DNA from: Xanthobacter flavus
GTDB taxonomy: Bacteria; Pseudomonadota; Alphaproteobacteria; Rhizobiales; Xanthobacteraceae
Length of the DNA stretch: 64,000 nt
Direction of reading: 5' to 3'
NCBI RefSeq assembly: GCF_017875275.1
Contig: NZ_JAGGML010000001.1
Span: 1,302,001 to 1,366,000, forward strand
Shown here: piece by piece, positions 8,071 through 16,525 of the stretch
How positions within the stretch are numbered: position 1 is the stretch's first letter
Layout: every line of letters starts with the position of its first letter
The notes under the pieces: model-generated
Database searches by the model: none
What the model was told of the DNA's origin: nothing
The model's input: only the letters and a program-made list of their open reading frames with translations
Program-made: the position numbers and the translations under genes

Positions 8071-9762
8071 ATGTCTGAGGCGACGGCATCGATGGCCACC
8101 GCGCTGAGCGGGTACGAACTGCTGGCCGACCCCCAGCTCAACAAGGGCACGGCCTTCTCCGAGGACGAGCGCGACGCCTTCCATCTGCACGGATTGCTGC
8201 CGCCCCATGTCTCGACCCTGGACGAGCAGATCTCCCGCGCCCTCCAGTCGCTGCGCCAGTTCGAGACCGATCTGGAGCGCTATGCCTTCCTGCGCGAGCT
8301 GCAGGACATCAACGAAACCCTGTTCTACGCGACGCTGGTCGGAAACCTCGAAGAGCTGCTGCCCATCGTCTACACGCCCACGGTCGGTGCCGGTTGCCAG
8401 CAGTTCAGCCGCCTCTACCACAAGCCGCGGGGCCTCTTCCTGAGCATTCCCCACGCGGAGCGCCTCGATCAGATCTTCGCGCAGCCGCGCTTCGACGCGG
8501 TGGAGGCGATCGTGGTGACCGATGGCGAGCGCATCCTGGGGCTAGGAGACCAGGGGGCGGGCGGCATGGGCATCCCCATCGGCAAGCTCGCGCTCTATTC
8601 AGGCTGCGGCGGCCTGCATCCGGCCACCACTCTGCCCATCCTGCTCGATGTCGGGACCGACAATGCCGACTGCCTCGCCGATCCACTCTATGTGGGCTGG
8701 CGCCACGAGCGCGTGCGGGGGCAGGAGTATGACGACTTCATTGAGGCCTTTGTCTCCGCCGTGATCCGGCGCTGGCCCAAGGTTCTCCTGCAATGGGAGG
8801 ATTTCGCCAAGAGCAATGCGACGCGCATGCTGGAGCGCTATCGCGACCGGCTCAGCACCTTCAACGATGATGTCCAGGGCACGGCGGCGGTGGCGACCGG
8901 CACCTTGCTGGCGGCCGTCAATGTCACCGGCGTGCCACTGACCGAGCAGCGGGTGGCGGTGTTCGGCGCCGGCTCGGCCGGCTGCGGCATCGCTGGCCTG
9001 ATCCGCTCCGCCATGTGCGATACCGGCCTGTCGGAAAGAGAGGCAGCACAACGCTTCTTTATGGTCGATCGCGACGGATTGCTGGTGGACGGCATGCCCG
9101 GTCTTGCGCCCTTCCAGGCCCCCTTCGTGCAGAGCAGTCGGGCCATCGAAGGCTGGACGCTCGACCATCCCGACAAGATTGCGCTCCTCGATGTGGTGCG
9201 CAATGCACGACCGACCGTGCTGATCGGCGTCTCAGGCCAGGCGGGCGCCTTCGGCGAGCCGGTGGTCCGCGCCATGGCCGAGTGCAACCAGCGGCCGGTG
9301 ATCTTTCCGCTGTCGAATCCGACCTCGCGCGCGGAAGCAACGCCAGCGGATATCGAGGCCTGGACCGACGGGCGGGCTCTGGTGGGCGTCGGCAGCCCCT
9401 TCCCCCCGCTCCTGCGCGACGGCACCCGCGTCAAGGTTGACCAGACCAACAATTCCTACATCTTTCCGGGCGTCGGCCTCGGTGTTCTGGCGGTCGGCGC
9501 GCGCCGCGTGACGGACGGCATGTTCATGGCGGCGGCGAAGGCGCTGGCGGAGGCCTCCCCGGCGCGGCTCAACCCGAAGCACAATCTCCTGCCCCCGGTA
9601 AGCGCCTTGCGCGAGGTCGCGGCCAAGGTCGCCCTCGCGGTTGCGATGCAGGCGCACCGGGAAGGCGCCGCACCCGACGTCCCGGTCGATCAGATCCAGC
9701 AGCTCATCCGCGCCAAGGTCTGGACGCCACGTTACGTCCCGCTCACTGCACGGGGGACGTGA
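8071..9762 (+). CDS. maeA: NAD-type malic enzyme
   Basis: Oxidatively decarboxylates L-malate to pyruvate with NAD(P). The length (563 residues) matches the long-form E. coli MaeA class. Visible motifs are the catalytic-Tyr segment PIVYTPTVGAGCQQFS, the metal/NAD-proximal VTDGERILGLGDQGAGGMG, the signature FNDDVQGTAAVATG with the Lys-bearing helix before it (EDFAKSNATRMLERY), the Rossmann loop GAGSAGCGIAGL, and FPLSNPTSRAEATP. AGGAGAG lies 10 bases upstream of the ATG. It closes a five-gene unit whose other members are a ThDP enzyme, two NHLP proteins and a hydrolase, which is an unusual setting for a central-carbon enzyme. It may supply pyruvate or reducing power when the pathway runs. A convergent minus-strand gene follows after 37 bases. 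Confidence 0.95.
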   Translation: MSEATASMATALSGYELLADPQLNKGTAFSEDERDAFHLHGLLPPHVSTLDEQISRALQSLRQFETDLERYAFLRELQDINETLFYATLVGNLEELLPIVYTPTVGAGCQQFSRLYHKPRGLFLSIPHAERLDQIFAQPRFDAVEAIVVTDGERILGLGDQGAGGMGIPIGKLALYSGCGGLHPATTLPILLDVGTDNADCLADPLYVGWRHERVRGQEYDDFIEAFVSAVIRRWPKVLLQWEDFAKSNATRMLERYRDRLSTFNDDVQGTAAVATGTLLAAVNVTGVPLTEQRVAVFGAGSAGCGIAGLIRSAMCDTGLSEREAAQRFFMVDRDGLLVDGMPGLAPFQAPFVQSSRAIEGWTLDHPDKIALLDVVRNARPTVLIGVSGQAGAFGEPVVRAMAECNQRPVIFPLSNPTSRAEATPADIEAWTDGRALVGVGSPFPPLLRDGTRVKVDQTNNSYIFPGVGLGVLAVGARRVTDGMFMAAAKALAEASPARLNPKHNLLPPVSALREVAAKVALAVAMQAHREGAAPDVPVDQIQQLIRAKVWTPRYVPLTARGT

Positions 9763-9799
9763 CCCCGGCACCCCCGCCGCGCGCGTCGGCGCAGAGCCT

Positions 9800-11062
9800 C
9801 TATTGTGCGCAGACTGAATCGAGCCTCCTGACGAAGCCGTCCGAAATGGCGCGGATCGTTGCAGGAGCGGCGAACTCTTCCACATAGACGATGTTGGCGA
9901 TCAGCGTGCCGTCGTAGACCGACACCGAGACATTGGGAAATCTCTTCATCCAGCCCAATGCATACTCAAATCCGGTCACGGCCAGCCGCTCGAACGGCCA
10001 GTGAAACTGCACCGTCTGGATGTCGGAGATGTTGATGGCGACCGGCGCCTGCTGTGGGCTGCCGAACGCCCTGGGATAATTGATGTAGTCGTGAAAGATG
10101 CTGCCGTTGGCCAGTCCCTGATGGACATCGTCAAAGATGAATCGGGCGATCTCCACCATGGGCCGGTCGAGGTCGGGGACGGGCGTGATGTGCCCGGTGA
10201 TGGCCGTGAACACCAGTTCGGGGGAAACATGGGGCTCGAGCCGCCGGCGCATGTCCACCGATGATCGCATGAGGATCTGGCGCGGATGGCCGTCGGCTAC
10301 GTCACGTATGGCGAGCGCGAATGCCGCCAGCAGGAGCGCGTGCACGGAAGAGCCGGTGGCGTGGCTCGCCTCCTTCATCCTATGTACAGCATCGACACCG
10401 ATCACGATCCGCTCGAGCCGGTGGGTCACGGGGCCGCCATCATGGGGCGCGGGCAGGGGAATTTCGGCGAACACTCCGGAATAGGAAGGCGACGGCGCAT
10501 CGGTGCCGAGCGCCGCCAGGCTGCGGCTCACGGCTTCATCGACCGGGGTCGGGAACGGCTGCACGCCGAGGGCCGGGGCCTCGCCGCGCACGGCGCAATC
10601 GCACATGTGAGCGAGACAGGAATGCAGTTCGATCAGCGATGTCGCGTCAGTGATGGCGTGGGACGTGAGCATGAAGACATCGATTGCGTCATCGGCAGCG
10701 ATGACGTGGACGGCATAGAGCGTCTTCGACGTGTCGAGGTCGGCATTCAGCAACTGCGCGTACAATGCCTCGGCGGAGCAGCTATCGGCGGGCAACCAGC
10801 TCTCGACAGCGGATCGGTCGTCCGTCCGTTCGACGAAATACCCATCCTCGACCACCGCGCGCAAGATGCCATATCGCGCTTCGAGATGCGCGACGGCCGC
10901 CTCGAACTGCGCCCTGCCGATCGTCCCGGAGATGCTGCTGCGGCTCACGACGATCATGCGCGTGGCGATGTAGATCAATTCCGTGGGCGAGGCTGCGCGA
11001 TAGACGCTCCGACCCGCCGTGCCCTGTCCGGCCGGCGTCGCTTCACTGAGATCATTGTGCAT
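9800..11062 (-). CDS. PapA/condensation-domain-like acyltransferase
   Basis: A 420-residue protein of the CoA-dependent acyltransferase/condensation superfamily, most like phthiocerol dimycocerosyl transferase-type PapA proteins and other stand-alone condensation enzymes. The catalytic HHxxxDG motif appears as SHAITDA: the essential second His and the Asp are kept, but the first His is Ser and the Gly is Ala. Downstream, SSVDMRRRLEP corresponds to the conserved D-R segment and INISDIQT to the late beta-strand motif. I chose the ATG at 11062 because AGGA sits 6 bases before it; an in-frame ATG at 11095 adds 11 residues without a clear ribosome site. Neighbours give no polyketide or peptide synthetase, so the acceptor and donor are unknown. 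Confidence 0.75.
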   Translation of the reverse strand: MHNDLSEATPAGQGTAGRSVYRAASPTELIYIATRMIVVSRSSISGTIGRAQFEAAVAHLEARYGILRAVVEDGYFVERTDDRSAVESWLPADSCSAEALYAQLLNADLDTSKTLYAVHVIAADDAIDVFMLTSHAITDATSLIELHSCLAHMCDCAVRGEAPALGVQPFPTPVDEAVSRSLAALGTDAPSPSYSGVFAEIPLPAPHDGGPVTHRLERIVIGVDAVHRMKEASHATGSSVHALLLAAFALAIRDVADGHPRQILMRSSVDMRRRLEPHVSPELVFTAITGHITPVPDLDRPMVEIARFIFDDVHQGLANGSIFHDYINYPRAFGSPQQAPVAINISDIQTVQFHWPFERLAVTGFEYALGWMKRFPNVSVSVYDGTLIANIVYVEEFAAPATIRAISDGFVRRLDSVCAQ

Positions 11063-11157
11063 GTGCGGTCCTGTACGCAGATCAGATTGGAACATGCTGG
11101 ACGAAGAAGGGGGGCCGCTCGGGCGATCGGCGCTCGCCGGCCATCCGTCGTCCTGCG

Positions 11158-12708
11158 CTACCCGGCGAGCCGCGCGATCTCCCCGATGACGCGCACGCGC
11201 ACGCGGCGCGCATTGCCGGGTAGATAGGCGATCGGGATGTCTTCCATGTCGAGCGTCTGCACGCTATTCGCGTCGGCACCGGCCTCGATGGCCCGTCGCG
11301 TCGCCTCCCGGCGCGCGTCCTCGAGCGCCGCGTCGCGCTCGACACCGGAGAAAATGCGGTCCACCTCGCCGCTCACCTGGGCGATGGCGGCGCCCACGGC
11401 ATTGGCCACCGCATGGTGCTCGATGCGCACCACCTGCGAGACGCCCTCCATGCGATCGGGCACCAGAAAGCTCCCGCCGCCCACCGCGATGAGGGGAACC
11501 GGCGCCGCATCCGTCTTCATGCGGTCCACCACCTCGGCAACCATGCGTTCCATGTGCAGGAGGCTGTCGGCCACCAGAGGGCCGGGGAGCCTGCCCACGA
11601 GGCCCGGCTCCCCCAGCGCGATCCGTCCGGCCGCGACCGCGATGTCCGTGGCGGTCAGCGTGTCGCCGCCGAAGCACAGCGCCTTCTCCGGCAGCCGGAA
11701 GCCGACGCTGCCCGGACCGATGCGGCGCCCGTCATCGGCAATCTCGGTGCCGCCGCCGAGGCCGATGGATATGAGGTCCGGCATGCGAAACAGCGTGCGC
11801 ACCCCGCCGATCTCGACCATCGCATTGGCCTGGCGCGGAAACCCGCCCTTGAGACTGCCCACGTCGGTGGTCGTGCCGCCCACATCCACCACCAGCGCGT
11901 CGGCGAGGCCGGAAAGGAAGGCCGCGCCGCGCATGCTGTTGGTGGGACCGGAGGCGAAGCAATAGACGGGATGGCGCTCCGCCACCGCCGCCTGCACGAT
12001 GGTGCCGTCATTCTGCGTCAGGTACAGCGGCGCCGCGATGCCGCTGTCTCGCAGCGCCCGCACGAAGGCGGCCGCGGTGCGCTGCGCGAGGCCCTGAAGG
12101 CCGGCATTCAGCAGCGCCGCATTCTCCCGTTCGAGCAGGCCGATGCGGCCGATTTCATGGGAAAGCGTGATGCGCGCCGTGGGCATCACTTCCCGCACGA
12201 TGTCCGCGGCCTCGCGCTCGCATGCGTCGGTGAGGGGGGAGAAGACGCTGGTGATGGCGACCGAACGGATGCCGCTCTCCGCGATGCGCTCCGCCTCGCG
12301 CCGCACGGCCCCGCGACCAAGCGGCACGAGAACCCGCCCGTCATATTCGTGCCCGCCGCCCACCATGTGGACGCTTCCCCGCATGGCTGCCGCGAGATCC
12401 TTCGGCCAGCCGATGAAGGGCGGCAGGCCGGCATTGGCGGGCAGGCCGATGCGCAGCGCCGCGACGCGGTCGAGATGGCGGCGCTCCACGACGGCATTGG
12501 TGAAATGCGTGGTGCCGATCATCACCGCTTCGATCCGCCCGAGGGCCGGATGGCCGGCGGCGGTGGCGACCAGATCCACCAGCGCCCGGCGCACGCCGTC
12601 CGCGACATCGACGGTGGTCGGCCGCTTCAGCGCCGCGAGCACCTTGCCGCCCTCCAGCAGAACGGCATCTGTATTGGTGCCGCCGACGTCGATCCCGATG
12701 CGGCTCAT
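11158..12708 (-). CDS. Hydantoinase/oxoprolinase family protein (HyuA-type, short form)
   Basis: HyuA-type ATPases open 5-membered lactam or hydantoin rings with ATP. The 516-residue protein starts with the ASKHA-fold phosphate loop IGIDVGGTNTDAVLLEGGK. It also has GTTHFTNAVVERR and, mid-protein, the second nucleotide motif VVDVGGTTTDVGSLKGGFPR. It ends with the adenosine motif AVGGGSFLVPD. It is shorter than 5-oxoprolinase-type HyuA (about 680) and resembles the form encoded next to DUF917 genes. No HyuB-type second subunit is present. Its ATG overlaps the stop of the DUF917 gene (ATGA), so the two are one operon and probably one complex. The substrate is unknown; a hydantoin, thiohydantoin or lactam is the family expectation. 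Confidence 0.9.
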   Translation of the reverse strand: MSRIGIDVGGTNTDAVLLEGGKVLAALKRPTTVDVADGVRRALVDLVATAAGHPALGRIEAVMIGTTHFTNAVVERRHLDRVAALRIGLPANAGLPPFIGWPKDLAAAMRGSVHMVGGGHEYDGRVLVPLGRGAVRREAERIAESGIRSVAITSVFSPLTDACEREAADIVREVMPTARITLSHEIGRIGLLERENAALLNAGLQGLAQRTAAAFVRALRDSGIAAPLYLTQNDGTIVQAAVAERHPVYCFASGPTNSMRGAAFLSGLADALVVDVGGTTTDVGSLKGGFPRQANAMVEIGGVRTLFRMPDLISIGLGGGTEIADDGRRIGPGSVGFRLPEKALCFGGDTLTATDIAVAAGRIALGEPGLVGRLPGPLVADSLLHMERMVAEVVDRMKTDAAPVPLIAVGGGSFLVPDRMEGVSQVVRIEHHAVANAVGAAIAQVSGEVDRIFSGVERDAALEDARREATRRAIEAGADANSVQTLDMEDIPIAYLPGNARRVRVRVIGEIARLAG

Positions 12709-13793
12709 GCCGGCTCCTCCCCGAAGACGCTGTGGAAGTCCACGTCATGGCCGAAGGCGCGCGGGCCGACATGCCGTAGCCCCTCCGCGCTGCGATGGAT
12801 CGGCTGCGACGGCAGGGCGATGACCGTGACCCTTTGGCCGTAACGCAGGCTCTCCGTGCCGATGGCCTCGCCCGAGATGCTGTCGAGCACGCAGATCAGG
12901 TCGGGCGTGGTGACGATCACCGCGCCATCGCGCCGGCCTATGGTGAACTCGTTCTGGAACGCGATGTCGAAGGATGCACCAGTATCGTCACCAAGGCCGG
13001 CCAGGCTGAGGGAGCCGCGCAGGAAGCCCTCGGTCGTGCGCCGCTGCACATCCATCACCTTGCCCGTAAACAGCCGCTTGCCGCCGCCGGCGGCCACCGT
13101 CGCCTCGACCGGATCTTCATGGGCCGTCTTCGCGCGGCGCACCTCGCGCCCCAGCGCGATGGCTTGCGACAGGCTGCGCAGGACCGCGTGACGCTTCACC
13201 TCCGCCCCGGTCCGCGGCGCCTGACAGGTGGTGGCGACCGATCCATACTCCGTGCAGACCTTGCGCCGCACGCGCTCCATCTCCTGCCAGCCTGAGGCGG
13301 TGGGGATAATGACGTCGTTGTCGCGGATGTCGGAGACCACATGCGGGGCCATCTGCAGCCCGGCAATCGAGAAGGTCTGCATCTGGGCCTCGGGGTAAGC
13401 CCGCCCCATTGCGTCCGCATCCACCACCGGCAGGCCCGATGCCGCGGCGACGAGAAGCGGCTGGAAGGCGTTGCAGCCGCCGATCTCCACCGTCATCACG
13501 GCCCGGAACGGCCGGCCAAGGAAAGCCTCCATGATCCGCACCGGTTTCAAGGCGAAGGCGGCATCGGTCATTCGTTCCTGGAACACCAGCGGCGCGCCCA
13601 TGGTCGAGACCACGGCGACAACGTCGTCGTCAGCGAGTTCGTCGGGATCGAGAAGGGCGATCCGGCCGCCGTCTTCATAGAATTGCCGGGCGACGAGGTG
13701 GGAGGCATAGGGCGATCCGCCGCCTCCGGTCCCGAGAATCCAGGCGCCGATCGCCAGCAGATCGAGTTCTTCCGAATCCAGGAATCGAGGCAT
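12705..13793 (-). CDS. DUF917 (S-methyl-thiohydantoin desulfurase-like) protein
   Basis: DUF917 proteins pair with HyuA-like ATPases; the family name assigned to it is S-methyl thiohydantoin desulfurase. The protein from MPRFLDSEELDLLAIGAWIL is 362 residues. It shows the glycine-rich start LGTGGGGSPY, the segment GGCNAFQPLLVAAASGLPVVD and the characteristic MGRAYPEAQMQTF, plus a central GKVMDVQRRTTEGFLRG. I prefer the ATG at 13793, which begins at the usual family N-terminus; an upstream in-frame ATG at 13844 would add a non-conserved Ala/Pro-rich stretch. The stop overlaps the HyuA-type gene by 4 bases. The two genes probably act together on a cyclic ureide or lactam. Confidence 0.88.
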   Translation of the reverse strand: MPRFLDSEELDLLAIGAWILGTGGGGSPYASHLVARQFYEDGGRIALLDPDELADDDVVAVVSTMGAPLVFQERMTDAAFALKPVRIMEAFLGRPFRAVMTVEIGGCNAFQPLLVAAASGLPVVDADAMGRAYPEAQMQTFSIAGLQMAPHVVSDIRDNDVIIPTASGWQEMERVRRKVCTEYGSVATTCQAPRTGAEVKRHAVLRSLSQAIALGREVRRAKTAHEDPVEATVAAGGGKRLFTGKVMDVQRRTTEGFLRGSLSLAGLGDDTGASFDIAFQNEFTIGRRDGAVIVTTPDLICVLDSISGEAIGTESLRYGQRVTVIALPSQPIHRSAEGLRHVGPRAFGHDVDFHSVFGEEPA

Positions 13794-13856
13794 CGCAGGT
13801 CTTTCAGCTGTGAAGCGGGCGGTGGGTTCGCCCGCCGCGGCCATTTGGGGCTGGTT

Positions 13857-15341
13857 TCACGCGTCGGGCGGGCACCGCTCCGCCCCGATCTGCTGGAGAT
13901 AGGGCACGAGCGCCTGCCAGTCCGCATCCTCCACCTGGGCTGCAAGGTAGCCGTCCGGCCGGACCAGCGAAATGAAAGCTCCGCCGTCTGATCGAGGCGA
14001 CGCCGCGGCCACAAGCCGGGGAAAGCGCGCGGCGAGTTCGGCCGCGCCGGCACCGCCGCACGCGGTGAACAGCGGCGTCTCGCCTGCCCCGAACGGCACC
14101 TCCCCCGCCACCGGCCGCGCCCGCGCGCCGGCCTTCGCTTCGCCCCGGAAGGGGCCGTTGAGCGGGCTGTCCGGATAGCCGATGGAGACTTCCGCCATCA
14201 GCCCCGTGATGGCCCGCTGCACCGGCGACAGGCCCATCAGGACATGGGCGACGAAATCGCGCACATGCTGCAGCGTGTGGTCCGCCAGCGTGCCGATCCG
14301 GGTCATGCGCCCGGAGGCCGCGATCACCATCGCACCGACCGGGCGGCGTTCCAGATCATAGCTCTCCAGCAGCGCCGGCGCGCTGGCGAGGCCGCGGATC
14401 ACGAGGGCCAGCTTCCACGCCAGATTGATGGCGTCCTGCATGCCCGTGTTCATGCCCTGCCCGCCAGCTGGGCTGTGGATGTGAGCCGCATCGCCGGCGA
14501 GGAAGACCCGCCCGGACCGATAGTTCTCCACCTGCCGCTCGTTGATGCGGAAGGCACTGACCCACTCCGTCCCGGTGAGGGTGATGCCCCCGGGGCCGCG
14601 GGCGTCAATCATCTTCTGGAAGGCCTCCTGGTCCAGCGCGACGGGCGGCGTTGCGGTCGAGGGGCCGAGGCTGGTGATGATGCGCGCGCGGTCGGGCGCC
14701 ATGGGGAAGAACAGCAGCGGCCCGTCCTCATGCCAGAAGATGGCCAATTGCGAGGCGGGAAAGGGATATCCGCTCAGGTGAAAATCGCCCTGGGTCCAGT
14801 CGAGGCCGAGGGTGTCGCCCTTGAAGTCGAGGCCGAGGTGATGGCGCACCACGCTGTGCGCGCCGTCGCAGGCGACCAGGAATGTATATGGCTCGACGCG
14901 CTCTGTGCCGTCGGTCTCCCGCAGGTGGGCGGAAAGGCCATCGTCGTCCTGCTCGAACCCGAGAAGCTCGATGCCGAGGTCGGGCGTGACGCCGCGGGCG
15001 GCGAGGTGGCGCCGCAGCACGGCTTCGGTCTCGTATTGCGGCACCATCAGCGCGAACGGATAGGGTGAGGGAATCTGGTCGAGCGACAGCGAGGCCACGG
15101 ACCGGCCCCCCGACAGGATGTTGGCAACGGTGACCTTGTTGCCCACCGCGATGATGTCCGCCGCTGCCCCGGAGCGATCCAGAAGCTCCAGCGTGCGCGG
15201 CCACACCGCGACCGCCCGCGAGGTGTGCGTCGCTTCCGGAGTTTTGTCGATGACGCGGACCGGCACGCCATAGCGGGCCAGCTCAAGCGCCATCGTCAGT
15301 CCGACCGGTCCCGCGCCGGCGATAAGCACCTGATCCTTCAT
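13857..15341 (-). CDS. FAD-dependent aromatic-ring monooxygenase (PHBH/MhpA class)
   Basis: A 494-residue class A flavoprotein hydroxylase, like 3-(3-hydroxyphenyl)propionate or pentachlorophenol hydroxylases. It begins MKDQVLIAGAGPVGLTMALE (GxGxxG FAD loop). The mid-protein segment FLVACDGAHSVVRHHLG is the DG motif for FAD/NAD(P)H. The sequence VFLAGDAAHIHSPAGGQGMN is the GD motif contacting the FAD ribityl chain. The C-terminal 130 residues form the thioredoxin-like dimerisation domain of the subfamily, ending VPYLQQIGAERCPPDA. The ATG at 15341 has GGGGGAGAG directly upstream; upstream in-frame codons read as Arg-rich non-coding sequence. A cupin gene lies 86 bases upstream on the same strand. 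It probably hydroxylates a phenolic ring, substrate unknown. Confidence 0.9.
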   Translation of the reverse strand: MKDQVLIAGAGPVGLTMALELARYGVPVRVIDKTPEATHTSRAVAVWPRTLELLDRSGAAADIIAVGNKVTVANILSGGRSVASLSLDQIPSPYPFALMVPQYETEAVLRRHLAARGVTPDLGIELLGFEQDDDGLSAHLRETDGTERVEPYTFLVACDGAHSVVRHHLGLDFKGDTLGLDWTQGDFHLSGYPFPASQLAIFWHEDGPLLFFPMAPDRARIITSLGPSTATPPVALDQEAFQKMIDARGPGGITLTGTEWVSAFRINERQVENYRSGRVFLAGDAAHIHSPAGGQGMNTGMQDAINLAWKLALVIRGLASAPALLESYDLERRPVGAMVIAASGRMTRIGTLADHTLQHVRDFVAHVLMGLSPVQRAITGLMAEVSIGYPDSPLNGPFRGEAKAGARARPVAGEVPFGAGETPLFTACGGAGAAELAARFPRLVAAASPRSDGGAFISLVRPDGYLAAQVEDADWQALVPYLQQIGAERCPPDA

Positions 15342-15427
15342 GCTCTCCCCCTGATGGCGTGCCTGGCGCGCGCCGCGCGCGGGCCTCTTGATCTTGCGTC
15401 GATGGTGGCGGCGCAGGTGCGGCCGGT

Positions 15428-15910
15428 TCAATCCGTGGGCTGGTCGTTCCTGTTGACGGGCGGACCGAGGAACTCCACGTGCCACTTCAGGCCGAAGGCG
15501 TTGAGCGCTGCCTGGTCGGGGATGCCGTCATGCATCACCCCGGCCAGCTCGGTGAAGAAGGCAGCCGCATCAAGGGCCGGGGCCATGAGGATGTACTGGC
15601 GCGCGGGCTTGTCGGTGACATTGCAGAAGCCGTGCTCGACCCCGCCTGGAATGCTCACCACGTCACCAGCCTCGGCATAGAAGCGCTGGCCGTCCGCCTC
15701 ATAGAGATACCGGCCCTCGATGACGCGGAAGATCTCCGCTTCGCGGTGGCGATGCCGGGGGGGACCCGCGCCGGGGGCATTGATGGTCTCGATGAAGCAG
15801 AACTCGCCCGAACTCGCCGCCGGTGGCATGCGCACGAACAGGTCGAGCCCGATGGCGGGGATCTTGATGGGCGCTTCGGTTCCTTTCGAATGCAGGAACG
15901 AGATGGGCAT
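15428..15910 (-). CDS. Small cupin-domain protein
   Basis: A 160-residue single-domain cupin. Motif 1 is GAGPPRHRHREAEIFRVIEG, with two His and a Glu metal-ligand set. Motif 2 is GDVVSIPGGVEHGFCN, with the fourth His ligand. Such proteins are metal-binding dioxygenases, isomerases or small-molecule binding proteins; sequence alone does not choose. It is co-oriented with and just upstream of the FAD monooxygenase, so it may process the ring that the monooxygenase hydroxylates. The start ATG at 15910 has GGAGG about 3-8 bases upstream in the antisense reading. The C-terminus (LAGVMHDGIPDQAALNAF) is typical of cupins related to quercetin-2,3-dioxygenase-like families. Confidence 0.85.
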   Translation of the reverse strand: MPISFLHSKGTEAPIKIPAIGLDLFVRMPPAASSGEFCFIETINAPGAGPPRHRHREAEIFRVIEGRYLYEADGQRFYAEAGDVVSIPGGVEHGFCNVTDKPARQYILMAPALDAAAFFTELAGVMHDGIPDQAALNAFGLKWHVEFLGPPVNRNDQPTD

Positions 15911-15957
15911 GGGAGCCTCCTTGGGACCGCAGGTGATAGGGTGATATTGATCTGATT

Positions 15958-16476
15958 CTAGTTTTCTTCCTCGAACAGCCAGATCTCGGCGGTGGGCTGA
16001 GGCAGGCCGTCAGCGCCCTCGCGCAATCCAAGGAAGGCGGGGATACGCCGCTGCTGCTCGGGCGTGAGGGTGGCGACAAGTGGCTTCAGCGCGGCCGTCA
16101 CGGTCTTGAGGTCACGCGCCCGCAGCGCCTCGGCATCGGCGATCCGGTCCAGGATGTCCACGAAATCGGCCGGCGGCGGTGCCTTGGCCCGCTCGGCCCG
16201 GCGCTCTGCGGACAGCTTCGCCACCGCGCGGATGGCGGCCTCCACCGGCGGCCAGAGCTTCTGCTGTTCGGGACTGAGGGTCATCACCGTCTTCAGCGCG
16301 AGAAGGCGCGCCTCGAGCACGGCCTGGGCATCCGCCGCGCTGTAGAGTTCCACGGCGGGCGGCTCCGGTGGCGCGCCAGCCGGCGGTGCCGTCTGGGCCT
16401 GCGCTGCCGGCGCGGCGATCAGAAGCGCGCCCATCAGGGCGGCCGCAAAGGTGCGGTTCATGGTCGTGCGGTTCAT
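15958..16476 (-). CDS. Exported Spy/CpxP-like LTXXQ protein
   Basis: A 172-residue exported protein. A signal peptide (MNRTFAAALMGALLIAAPAAQA, in parts) ends near Ala-Gln. The mature helix-rich part contains two LTxxQ-type repeats: TLSPEQQKLWPPVEAAI and TLTPEQQRRIPAFLGL. These repeats define the Spy/CpxP periplasmic chaperone and metal-stress family. The start ATG at 16476 has AGAAGG upstream; a second Met five codons later is also possible. An Ala/Pro-rich linker follows the signal. It is next to another small exported protein (GCG_CRPN-like), which suggests an envelope-stress pair. It ends with an acidic tail (IWLFEEEN). Confidence 0.85.
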   Translation of the reverse strand: MNRTTMNRTFAAALMGALLIAAPAAQAQTAPPAGAPPEPPAVELYSAADAQAVLEARLLALKTVMTLSPEQQKLWPPVEAAIRAVAKLSAERRAERAKAPPPADFVDILDRIADAEALRARDLKTVTAALKPLVATLTPEQQRRIPAFLGLREGADGLPQPTAEIWLFEEEN

Positions 16477-16525
16477 GGCGAAGAGCCTTCTTACCATTGG
16501 ATTTGAGAGGAGACGGCCGTCACCG

